Shown here one piece after another: positions 27,637 through 35,335 of a DNA stretch of 64,000 nt (the stretch's first letter is position 1; each line of letters begins with the position of its first letter). Position numbers and translations under genes: made by a program. The stretch comes from Psychromarinibacter sp048262455 (GTDB lineage: Bacteria; Pseudomonadota; Alphaproteobacteria; Rhodobacterales; Rhodobacteraceae), in the NCBI GenBank assembly GCA_048262455.1, contig JBLXFD010000011.1, forward strand, positions 66,438 to 130,437, given 5' to 3'. Under the pieces are notes generated by a model, which made no database searches, had not been told where the DNA came from, and was given only the letters and a program-made list of their open reading frames with translations.

Positions 27637-28128
27637 TCAGACAGGCTCCAGCACGAAATCGGCGGAGAGGGAGGTTTCGCTGGCGCTTTGCATGACCGGG
27701 CGCAGGAAGACGGTGCCGAACTCGGTGCCGTCGTCGTAGGCAAGATGGCCGTGCGGCTGCCCGAAGGCCGGGACGATCTGCGGCATTTCCAGCCGAAACC
27801 GTCCCTCGGCATCGGTCAGGGTCGCGCCTTGGCTGTGGGGATCGCGTTCGTGGCCTTCGGTGGTATGCGCCCAGATCTGGATGCGCCGCCCCGGCAGCGG
27901 CATCCCGTCGCCGGCGCGGCGCACGGTGCCGGACATCCAGAACCCGCCGCCGCCGATCCGCTCTACGATCGGGGCGCCGGGCAGGTAGTTGTTCGACCCG
28001 CCGCGCATGGACTGTGTCGGCGCGAGCCCCTGCGCCTGTGCTGGGCTGACGAGGCCGGTACGCGCGGAGGTGAGGACGGCGCAGGATGCGACGAGCATCG
28101 AGCGGCGGGTGAGGCGGTTGCTGGACAT
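27637..28128 (-). CDS. Tat-exported intradiol-dioxygenase-like protein, Tyr ligands apparently missing
   Basis: A 163-residue protein; start at 28128 has the leader GGGAGACACCCC. Residues 6-33 are a Tat signal (LTRRSML, ending PAQAQG). The remainder resembles the catalytic beta-sandwich of intradiol dioxygenases: GTVRRAGDGMPLPGRRIQIW at 67-86, LTDAEGRFRL at 104-113 and the H-x-H iron motif PHGH at 125-128. By eye-alignment the two iron-binding tyrosines of protocatechuate/catechol dioxygenases are replaced, by His93 or Glu94 after the IW strand and by Phe122 before the H-x-H. It is also shorter than the ~200-240 residues usual for catalytic subunits. It may bind another metal or be non-catalytic. 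Confidence 0.65.
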   Translation of the reverse strand: MSSNRLTRRSMLVASCAVLTSARTGLVSPAQAQGLAPTQSMRGGSNNYLPGAPIVERIGGGGFWMSGTVRRAGDGMPLPGRRIQIWAHTTEGHERDPHSQGATLTDAEGRFRLEMPQIVPAFGQPHGHLAYDDGTEFGTVFLRPVMQSASETSLSADFVLEPV

Positions 28129-28261
28129 GGGGTGTCTCCCGGGCACTGATCACTCGTGACGATACACGAATTGGCGCGGCCGATCCCGTGCCGCAAGAGT
28201 TTCTACGGCATCGTGAAGACGGATTTAGGCGTAGCCTCTCGGAAAGAACCGTCCCCCGGGC

Positions 28262-29929
28262 TCAGCCGGCCTCCAACGTCCCGATACAGAAATGCGCCAT
28301 GTGCCGCACCGCTTTCGCGCTGTGGTAGTCGCCGAACTCCGCCGTCGCGTCCTTGCCGGCGTACATGCGGGCCATGCCGGCGCCGCCGGGGTGGTGGGGG
28401 GCCCATTCGGTGATGTCGTAGACCTTGCCGCGGATGATCATCCAGCAATCGTCGCGGGTGTTGTGGCGGGCCACCTCCTCGCGGGTGATGCGGCGGGTGC
28501 CGTCCGCCGGCACCGGCGGCGTCCAGAGCGCCTGCGTCGCCGCCGCGTGGCGCAGCTCGGCGGACTTGCGGAAGTCCCATGGCCCCAGCTTCTTGCGTGG
28601 CAGCTCGGTGCCGATGTTGCGCGCGTCGTAGGCGTAGATCCAGGCGTCGTTCTCGCCGCCGCGCTTGTCGTGGGCGAAGGCGGGGCTGACCCGTTCGTCG
28701 ACGCCCTCCAGCAGCGCCTTCTGCGCCTCGGTGTCCTTGGGGCGCAGGTGGTCGAAGGCGAACTTCGAACCCAGCTGGAAGCGCGTGGCGCGGTAGTGCC
28801 GGACCCGCTCGTAGTGCAGCAGGGCGGTGGCGACATCCTCGCGGTGCATGGCGAAGGCGCTGGCCAGCGCGGCGGCGTCCTCGAAGGCCTGCGCCGCCCC
28901 CTGTCCGAAGGTCGGCAGCATCGGGTGCGCCGCGTCGCCCAGCAGGCAGACGCGCCCCTGCACCCAGGTCTCCAGCGCGTCCCGGTCGTAGAGGCCCCAC
29001 TTGGTGGGACGCTCCACCGCGCCCGCCAGCGCCAGCAGGTCCTCGACGTTGGGACTGTCCGCGAAGGCCTCGCCGACCTCGCGCACGACTTCCCGCGGAT
29101 CGACGGGGAACCAGTCGCCTTCCTCCTGCTCGAAGGCGGTGGCGTCCGGCTCGTACCGCGCGATCCAGACGTTCAGCAGCTCGCCGCCGCGCACCCAGTA
29201 GGTGGTCACGCCGCTGGTGTCGGTCTTGTGGCGGTCCATGCTGAAGGACTCGACGGGGTTGTGGTCCAGCGGGCTGCCGTCGGCCTTGCGCAGCGCCGCG
29301 ACGGTCTGGCGCGGGATGAGGCCGCGGAAGCAGGTCACCTCGGTCCAGCGCTTGGGGCGGGGGTCGGGCCAGGCCAGCTGCATGGTGGCCGAGTTGATGC
29401 CGTCGGCGCCGACGAGGATGTCGCCCGTCGCCACCGTGCCGTCCGCAAAGGTCGCCTGCACCCCGGTGCCGGGCTGGTCCAGCCGGGTCAGCCGGCTGTT
29501 CATGCGCACGGTGATGGGGCAGGGGGCGCCGCTGTCGGGGCCGAACTCGAACACTCGCTTGTAAAGGCACATCAGCAGGTCGAGCCGGTGCATGTGGTGG
29601 AACCCGGCGCCGTCGTGGAGGGCGGTGTCATGATCGAGGGGGCGGACCGTCACGGTGCCATCGGGGTTGAACTGCCGCGTGGTCTCGAGGATCGCCGCGC
29701 GCCCCCCGTCCACCGCGCCGTGGGCGCCCTTGGGATCGCCGCCGTCAAGGTCGACGCCCAGCCACCGGCACAGCCGCGCCCCGTTGGGCGGGATGTTCAG
29801 CCCCGCGCCGGCGGTGCTGGGCTTGCTTGTCTGCTCGTAGACCTCCACCGCCGAGAAGACGCCGGTCTGGCGCAGCGCCAGCGCCGTCATCAGCCCGCCC
29901 ATTCCCGCACCGATTATGATCGCCCGCAT
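28262..29929 (-). CDS. FAD-dependent monooxygenase fused to a C-terminal cytochrome b5 domain
   Basis: A 555-residue fusion starting at 29929 behind TGGGAGGATGTG. Residues 1-~400 form a salicylate-hydroxylase-type flavoprotein: the dinucleotide motif GAGMGG at 7-12, the DG motif GADG at 174-177 and the FAD-binding GDAAHPMLP at 331-339. Residues ~481-553 are a cytochrome b5-like heme domain, with HPGG at 513-516 and a second ligand at His536 (DYHSAKA). Class A flavin monooxygenases normally take electrons from NAD(P)H without heme help, so the b5 tail is unusual. It has no signal peptide. The gene opens the cluster that also encodes a bis-heme membrane protein and a dioxygenase-like protein. 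Confidence 0.85.
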   Translation of the reverse strand: MRAIIIGAGMGGLMTALALRQTGVFSAVEVYEQTSKPSTAGAGLNIPPNGARLCRWLGVDLDGGDPKGAHGAVDGGRAAILETTRQFNPDGTVTVRPLDHDTALHDGAGFHHMHRLDLLMCLYKRVFEFGPDSGAPCPITVRMNSRLTRLDQPGTGVQATFADGTVATGDILVGADGINSATMQLAWPDPRPKRWTEVTCFRGLIPRQTVAALRKADGSPLDHNPVESFSMDRHKTDTSGVTTYWVRGGELLNVWIARYEPDATAFEQEEGDWFPVDPREVVREVGEAFADSPNVEDLLALAGAVERPTKWGLYDRDALETWVQGRVCLLGDAAHPMLPTFGQGAAQAFEDAAALASAFAMHREDVATALLHYERVRHYRATRFQLGSKFAFDHLRPKDTEAQKALLEGVDERVSPAFAHDKRGGENDAWIYAYDARNIGTELPRKKLGPWDFRKSAELRHAAATQALWTPPVPADGTRRITREEVARHNTRDDCWMIIRGKVYDITEWAPHHPGGAGMARMYAGKDATAEFGDYHSAKAVRHMAHFCIGTLEAG

Positions 29930-30083
29930 CGCCACATCCTCCCAATGCAGGTTGACGCATGTCCCCCGACGCCCGCGTTGAACGGTCGAAGTTGGTAAAC
30001 ATGATAATGAACCTGCGCGGCCGTGCGTGGCAACAGTGCAAATCAGCCAGGTGGTGAAGCGGCGGGCGAACGACCGCCCCAAG

Positions 30084-30983
30084 TCACTCCGGCGCCGCTT
30101 TCACCTGCGCCTTCAGGATGCTGCAGAACCGGCGGCCGAGGGGCGAGCTGAAGTCGCCCGCGCGGCGCACGATGCCCACCTGGCGGCGGAAGTCGAAGCC
30201 GCGCATGCGGAAGGGGGCGAAGCCCTGGTAGCCGGGAATTTCCAGCGTCATCTCCGGCGCGAGGCTCAGGTAGCGGGTGCCGGACAGCAGCTGGCGGATC
30301 AGGTGGTCCGCGTTGGTAGTGATCTTGACCCGGGGCGGCTGTTGCAGCTGCGACAGGAAATACGCCTCCAGCGCGATGCGCCCCGGCTCTTCCAGCGCCG
30401 GCACGATCCATTCGCTGTCGCGCAGCCGCTCGGGCTCCACCGTCTGGCCGGCAAAGGGGTGCTGCGGCGCGCAGATGCCCACGAAGTCGTCGGCGAACAG
30501 CAGGTCCACGTCGAACATGCTGTCGGACATCTCGTGGTTGGCCATGCCCAGGTAGAACTCGATCCGGTTGGCCAGCAGCGCCTGGCGCAGGTTGTGGGCG
30601 TGGTCGGTGATGACCCGGAACCGCACCTCGGGAAAGTCGCGTTCCAGGTCGCGGATCGTGTCGCTGAGCACCTGCACGAAGGCCGCCCCGACCCCCACCG
30701 CCACCGTCCCGGCAGAACCCGAGGCGACGGCGGCGATCTCTGCCTCGCTTTCGGCCACGTCGTGCAGCAGGCGGCGGGCGTGGGGCTCCAGCGTCAGGGC
30801 GAAGGCGGTGGGGCGCACCCCGCGCGGCAGCCGCTGGAACAGGGCGACGCCATAGTAGCTTTCCAGCGCGCCGATGCTCTTGCTCAGCGCCGGCTGGCTG
30901 AGGTGCAGCTTGCGCGAGGCCTCCAGCAGGCTGGCGCTTTCCAGCACGGCGATGAAATGGTGGTACTGGCGCAGGTTGATCAT
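30084..30983 (-). CDS. LysR-family transcriptional regulator (divergent to module 2)
   Basis: A 299-residue LysR-type regulator starting MINLRQYHHFIAVLESASLL at 30983. The helix-turn-helix spans about residues 17-60 (SLLEASRKLHLSQPALSKSI), and the effector domain about 90-295. It is transcribed away from the module-2 importer, with a T-N11-A palindrome in the shared promoter region, the classic arrangement for LysR control of a divergent operon. It is also upstream of, and in the same direction as, the flavin monooxygenase cluster, 154 bases away, so it could affect that set too. Confidence 0.9.
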   Translation of the reverse strand: MINLRQYHHFIAVLESASLLEASRKLHLSQPALSKSIGALESYYGVALFQRLPRGVRPTAFALTLEPHARRLLHDVAESEAEIAAVASGSAGTVAVGVGAAFVQVLSDTIRDLERDFPEVRFRVITDHAHNLRQALLANRIEFYLGMANHEMSDSMFDVDLLFADDFVGICAPQHPFAGQTVEPERLRDSEWIVPALEEPGRIALEAYFLSQLQQPPRVKITTNADHLIRQLLSGTRYLSLAPEMTLEIPGYQGFAPFRMRGFDFRRQVGIVRRAGDFSSPLGRRFCSILKAQVKAAPE

Positions 30984-31020
30984 GGTTCGCTGTCCCTCGG
31001 CGCAGTGAACGTATAACAAA

Positions 31021-31039
31021 AGGTTTCACAAATAAACCT
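31021..31039. promoter_or_regulatory. LysR-type palindromic operator in the divergent promoter of module 2
   Basis: A perfect 6-bp inverted repeat AGGTTT-CACAAAT-AAACCT that contains T-N11-A. It lies in the AT-rich 119-bp gap between the LysR gene (start 30983) and the binding-protein gene (start 31103). A TATAAC just left of it could be part of a promoter. Confidence 0.7.
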
Positions 31040-31102
31040 AAAAGAAGCTTGTGGTTGTACCGCCCCCCCGCCACCATGCGGCCAGCTTTCAGGGAGGAAC
31101 CA

Positions 31103-32443
31103 ATGGGCTACATGACCGGGAAACTGCAGGCGCTGCCGCTTGCGGTGGCCGCATCCATCAGCTTGCTGTCGGCCGCGCAGGCGCAGGACCAAGCGCCGAT
31201 CAACATCGTCATCAACCAATCGCCCTGGCTGGAAGGATTCGCCAGCCTCGTCGACCTCTACGAGGAAGAGACCGGCAACACCGTCTCGCTGGACGTGAAC
31301 CCCTACGCGGGCAGCCTGGAGAAGCAGCGCAACGCGGTCCGGGCCTCGGAAAGCGAGTACGACCTGCTGATCGTCAACGGGATCTTCTACCCGGAGATGT
31401 ACCAGGGCGGGTTCCTCGAGCCGCTGAAGAACATCGACCCCGACTTCGAGCTTGACCCGCAGGTCTACACCTTCGACGAGACGCCCTGGTACGACGAGAA
31501 GACCAAGACCGTGAACAGCGAGACCGGGCAGCTGATGACCGTGCCGGTCAACCCGAACATCACCATGATGTTCTACCGCGCCGACCTTTACGAAAAGCAC
31601 GGCCTGTCGATCCCCGAGACCTGGGAAGAGCTGCTGGCGAACGCCAAGGTGATCCAGGAAGAGGAAGACATCGTCGGCATGATGCAGCGCGCCGCCCGCG
31701 CCGCCACCTCGATCACCTGGGATTACTGGCCCTACCTGAACAGCTACGGCGGGTCGCTGTTCGCCGACGAGGGCAACGGCGATTTCAACATCACGCTGAA
31801 CAGCCCCGAGGCGCTGGCAGCGCTGGAGATGTACCTGAAGATCGCCAACGAGGTGGGACCGCCCAGCCCGGCGTCGATGGACCAGGCGGCGCTGATCCAG
31901 TTCATCGTCACCGGCGAGGCCGCCCATGCCGTTCTGCCCGTCGCGGCGCAGTCGCAGATGGACGATCCCAACAAGTCCGCCGTGGTGGGCAAGATCGGCT
32001 ACATGAACACGCCGCACGCGCCCGGTCACGAAAGCGCGCCCGCCGTGGGTCACTGGTTGGGGGGCATTCCGAAGAACATCCCCGACGAGCGCAAGCAGGC
32101 GGCGCTGGCGTTCCTGAAGTGGTTCCAGACCCCCGAGGCGCAGATCGCCTATGCCGAGATGGGCGGGTCGCCGGTCAGCGCGGCGGCCTATGAAAGCGAG
32201 ATCGCCGACAAGCCGGAGAACCGCTACATGATCACCATGCGCGAGGCGCTGCCCACCGCGCGGCGCATGTGGACCATCCCCGAGGGCGCAGAGATCGTCG
32301 CCGTCACCGAGGTCGGCCTGAACCGCGCCGTGGCCGGAGAGATCACCGCCGTCGAGGCGCTGAACTCCATGGCTGCCGAGATCGAGAAGATCATGCAGGA
32401 CGCCGGCTACGAGACCGGCCGCCTGCCGGATCTGGAAGGCTAG
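31103..32443 (+). CDS. Sugar ABC transporter substrate-binding protein (module 2)
   Basis: A 446-residue periplasmic binding protein. The ATG at 31103 follows AGGGAGGAACCA and opens a signal peptide that ends near residue 28 (LLSAAQAQ). The mature part begins DQAPINIVINQSPWLEG and is closely related to the module-1 protein of the same length: shared blocks are DVNPYAGSLEKQRNAVR, LMTVPVNPNITMM, HWLGGIPKNIPDE and LAFLKWFQT. As the first gene of a six-gene operon encoding a complete importer with sulfatase and epimerase-like enzymes, it should capture a sulfated sugar or similar ester. A hairpin follows the gene. Confidence 0.92.
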   Translation: MGYMTGKLQALPLAVAASISLLSAAQAQDQAPINIVINQSPWLEGFASLVDLYEEETGNTVSLDVNPYAGSLEKQRNAVRASESEYDLLIVNGIFYPEMYQGGFLEPLKNIDPDFELDPQVYTFDETPWYDEKTKTVNSETGQLMTVPVNPNITMMFYRADLYEKHGLSIPETWEELLANAKVIQEEEDIVGMMQRAARAATSITWDYWPYLNSYGGSLFADEGNGDFNITLNSPEALAALEMYLKIANEVGPPSPASMDQAALIQFIVTGEAAHAVLPVAAQSQMDDPNKSAVVGKIGYMNTPHAPGHESAPAVGHWLGGIPKNIPDERKQAALAFLKWFQTPEAQIAYAEMGGSPVSAAAYESEIADKPENRYMITMREALPTARRMWTIPEGAEIVAVTEVGLNRAVAGEITAVEALNSMAAEIEKIMQDAGYETGRLPDLEG

Positions 32444-32458
32444 GCCGCCGCTACCAGA

Positions 32459-32482
32459 CCGGGCCGCTTCGCGGCGGCCCGG
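32459..32482 (+). terminator. Intra-operon hairpin after binding-protein gene (module 2)
   Basis: A perfect 9-bp inverted repeat (32459-32467 with 32474-32482) with a 6-nt loop, 15 bases beyond the stop and without a T-run. It matches the position of the module-1 hairpin at 16653. Confidence 0.6.
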
Positions 32483-32532
32483 CTTCCACCAGGGCAGGCG
32501 CCCGGCGCCGCCGCAACCTTCCGGACACGTTC

Positions 32533-33411
32533 ATGGCTATGGTACGCACCAGCCGGTCGGTAAAGCTGTTTACCGTGCTGCCGGCCCTGCTGTTTCTGAT
32601 CCTGCTGTCGGCGCTGCCGCTGGCCAACCTGCTGGCGCTCAGCTTTGCCCGGGTCACATGGTCCGAGGGCCGCGCGAACTGGGACTGGGTCGGGCTGGCG
32701 AACTACCGCGCCCTGGCCGAGGACGCGCTGTTCGAGGCGGGGATCGTCAACACGCTGATCCTGGTGGTCAGCGCCACCACGCTGCAGGTCACCATCGGGC
32801 TGGCGCTGGCGCTGATCTGCTCGCGGCTGGGACGCAGCGCGCGGCCCTACCGGACGCTGTTCCTGCTGCCGATCCTGATCCCCGGCATCATCATCGGCGC
32901 GATCTGGAAGCTGATGTACAACGTGCAGTTCGGCGTCATCAACCAGGCGCTGGAGCTGGTGGGCCTGGGGCCGGTGGACTGGCTGGGCAATTCCTCGCTG
33001 GCGCTGGCCTCGGTGATCGCGGTGGACGTCTGGCACTGGACGCCGTTTTCCTTCCTGCTGCTGCTGGCGGCGGTCGAGGCGCTGCCGCGCGATGTCTTCG
33101 AGGCGGCGGAGATCGACGGGGCAGGGGCCTGGCGCACCTTCCGCCGGATCACCCTGCCGCTGCTGTGGCCCGCGATCTTCACCACCTTCGTGTTCCGCGC
33201 GATCATCGCCTTCAAGGTCTTCGACGAGGTCTACCTGCTGACCGGCGGCGGTCCCGGCACCTCGACCCAGGTGATCAGCTTCACGATCTACCAACGCTTC
33301 TTCGTCCAGGACAGCGCCGGCTACGGCGCGGCCATGTCCGTGTTCGTCATGTTCCTCGTCGCGCTGGTAATCGGCGTGGCGATGACCCGTCAGAAGGCGC
33401 GCACCCGATGA
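32533..33411 (+). CDS. CUT1-type sugar ABC transporter permease, MalF-like (module 2)
   Basis: A 292-residue permease starting MAMVRTSRSVKLFTVLPALL; a second ATG two codons later is equally possible. Six helices are predicted, with the EAA loop FEAAEIDGAGAWRTFRRITL near residues 195-215 followed by FKVFDEVYLLTGGGPGTSTQ. It pairs with the MalG-like protein whose ATG overlaps its stop. Sequence blocks such as WDWVGLANY, IPGIIIGAIWKLMY and VDVWHWTPF are shared with the module-1 protein, so the two descend from one duplication or were acquired as similar modules. Confidence 0.93.
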   Translation: MAMVRTSRSVKLFTVLPALLFLILLSALPLANLLALSFARVTWSEGRANWDWVGLANYRALAEDALFEAGIVNTLILVVSATTLQVTIGLALALICSRLGRSARPYRTLFLLPILIPGIIIGAIWKLMYNVQFGVINQALELVGLGPVDWLGNSSLALASVIAVDVWHWTPFSFLLLLAAVEALPRDVFEAAEIDGAGAWRTFRRITLPLLWPAIFTTFVFRAIIAFKVFDEVYLLTGGGPGTSTQVISFTIYQRFFVQDSAGYGAAMSVFVMFLVALVIGVAMTRQKARTR

Positions 33412-34256
33412 GCCAAGCAACCCGCCGCTTCACCTCGCGCAGCGCCGTCGACCTGCTGCTGCACGGGGTGCTGATCCTGGCCGCCGTGCTGACGCTGGGC
33501 CCGTTCCTGTGGATCGCGCTCGCCTCTCTCAAGACGCAGATCGCGCTGCTGATGGGGCGGGTGGCCTTCACGCCGGTGTCGATGAACTACACCGAGGTGC
33601 TGTTCGGCAATACCTCGACCTTCAGCACCAACTTCCTCAACTCGGTCATCGTGGCCACCGTCAGCACCGTGATCGCGCTGACGGTGGGGTTCCTGGCGGG
33701 CTACTCGCTGCTGCGGATGCGCTGGCCGCGGATCGTGGTGAACATGTTCCTGCTGTGGACCGTGGTCTTCAACCTCGTGCCCCCCGTCACGCTGGCGGGC
33801 GCCTGGTACGAGGTGTTCCGCGCCGTGGGGATGACCAACACCCTGACCGCGGTGATCCTGGCGCATACCACGCTGCACCTGCCGATGGCGCTGTGGCTGC
33901 TGTCCTCCTTCCTGCGCGAGATCCCGCGCGAGCTGGAAGAAGCCGCGGTGGTGGACGGCGCCGGTTTCGTCCGGCTGATGCGCCGGGTGGTGGTGCCGAT
34001 CATGATGCCCGGCCTCGTGTCCACCGGCATCCTGATCTTCATCTTCAGCTGGAACGAGTTTCCCGTGGCGCTGGCGCTGACCAACAACACCTCGGCGACG
34101 GTGCCCGTGGGGATCGCCAAGTTCGCGCAGGAGAACGAGATCAAGTACACCCAGATGGCCGCCGCCTCTGTGCTGTCGGCGATCCCGGCGCTGCTGGTGC
34201 TGATCTTCTGCCAGCGGTTCATCGTGAAGGGCCTCACGGCGGGAGCGGTCAAATGA
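33408..34256 (+). CDS. CUT1-type sugar ABC transporter permease, MalG-like (module 2)
   Basis: A 282-residue permease starting MSQATRRFTSRSAVDLLLHG at an ATG overlapping the partner's stop. It has six predicted helices, the EAA loop EEAAVVDGAGFVRLMRRVVV near residues 185-205, and the C-terminal RFIVKGLTAGAVK. The line SLKTQIALLMGRVAF has a close match (FKTQIDLLMGRLLF) in the module-1 paralogue. Its stop overlaps the DUF4432 start. Confidence 0.93.
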   Translation: MSQATRRFTSRSAVDLLLHGVLILAAVLTLGPFLWIALASLKTQIALLMGRVAFTPVSMNYTEVLFGNTSTFSTNFLNSVIVATVSTVIALTVGFLAGYSLLRMRWPRIVVNMFLLWTVVFNLVPPVTLAGAWYEVFRAVGMTNTLTAVILAHTTLHLPMALWLLSSFLREIPRELEEAAVVDGAGFVRLMRRVVVPIMMPGLVSTGILIFIFSWNEFPVALALTNNTSATVPVGIAKFAQENEIKYTQMAAASVLSAIPALLVLIFCQRFIVKGLTAGAVK

Positions 34257-35326
34257 TCCCCCGCGCCTACGAGAACCCGCTGGACCTGGCCCGCCTGCGC
34301 CGCCACCACGCCAGCCTCGACGCCTACGCGGGCACCCGGCTGGTGACGCTGGACAACGGCAGCGGGCGCGGGGTGCGGGTGATCGAGATGCGCTCCGGCG
34401 CCGGGCTGGAGGCCGAGATCGTCGTCGACCGCTCCTTCGACATCGGCCGGCTGTCGCGGGACGGCGAAACGGTGTCCTGGCACACGCCCAACGGCTACCG
34501 GCACCCGGCGCTGATCGACCTGCACGGCGAGGGGGGGCAGGGCTACCTGCGCGGGCTGTCGGGCTTCCTGTCCACCTGCGGCTTCGACCATATCCGCCAG
34601 CCGGAGACCGAGGCCGCCACCGACCTGCCGCTGCATCCCACCGACCATATCTCGTACCCGCTGCACGGGCTGGGCGCGCACCAGCCGGCGACGCTGATCG
34701 GGCACGGGATCTGCGAGGACGCCCCGCAGCCCTACCTGTGGTGCGAGGGCGAGGTGGTGCAGTCCATGACCTTCCGCGGTGCGCTGCGGCTGCGCCGGCG
34801 GATCGAGATGACCCTTGGCGGCGACGACCTGCGCATCCGCGACCGGGTGCAGAACATCGGGCCGCACCCGTCGCCCAGCATGATGCTCTACCACTTCAAC
34901 CTCGGCTACCCGCTGATCGACGCCGAAAGCCGGCTGGACTTCGCGCCGGCGCGGCAGGTCTGGCAAAGCGCGGCGCACGACGCGGGCGGGGTCTTTGGCC
35001 CGCCGGGAGACGACTACGTCTCGGAGATCTCGGTGCACCGGGTCGAGGAGGCGCGGGGCCGCTGCCGGCTGGCCAACCCCGCGAGGGGACTGGCGCTGGA
35101 AATCGATTTCGACGCCGACACGCTGCCCTGCCTGCAACTGCTGCGCCTGCGCGGCGCCGGCTACTACATGGCCGGGATCGAGCCCTGCACCACCGCCCAC
35201 CGCAACCGCCGCGACGCCCGCGCCGCCGGCGAAGTGCCCGTCCTCGCGCCCGGCGCCGCCCGCGATTTCGCGCTGGACGTCACCCTGACCCGCGACCCCG
35301 TGCCCCATCCGGCCCCGAATCCCTGA
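34253..35326 (+). CDS. DUF4432 / aldose 1-epimerase-like protein (module 2)
   Basis: A 357-residue protein of the mutarotase-like DUF4432 family, paralogous to the module-1 product. Key stretches are EIVVDRSFDIGRLS near residue 55, GFLSTCGFDHIRQPE near 105, YPLHGLGAHQPATLIG near 140, IRDRVQNIGPHPSPSMMLYH near 205 and GYYMAGIEPCTTAHRNR near 305. It is presumably cytosolic and handles the imported sugar, for instance by anomer conversion. The ATG overlaps the permease stop, and the sulfatase follows after nine bases. Confidence 0.82.
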   Translation: MIPRAYENPLDLARLRRHHASLDAYAGTRLVTLDNGSGRGVRVIEMRSGAGLEAEIVVDRSFDIGRLSRDGETVSWHTPNGYRHPALIDLHGEGGQGYLRGLSGFLSTCGFDHIRQPETEAATDLPLHPTDHISYPLHGLGAHQPATLIGHGICEDAPQPYLWCEGEVVQSMTFRGALRLRRRIEMTLGGDDLRIRDRVQNIGPHPSPSMMLYHFNLGYPLIDAESRLDFAPARQVWQSAAHDAGGVFGPPGDDYVSEISVHRVEEARGRCRLANPARGLALEIDFDADTLPCLQLLRLRGAGYYMAGIEPCTTAHRNRRDARAAGEVPVLAPGAARDFALDVTLTRDPVPHPAPNP

Positions 35327-35335
35327 AAGCCTGAC

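Noticed and set aside
26023..29929. A complete aromatic ring-cleavage (beta-ketoadipate) pathway
   Set aside because: There is no muconate or carboxymuconate cycloisomerase, no decarboxylase, no CoA-transferase, and the dioxygenase-like protein lacks the usual tyrosine ligands.
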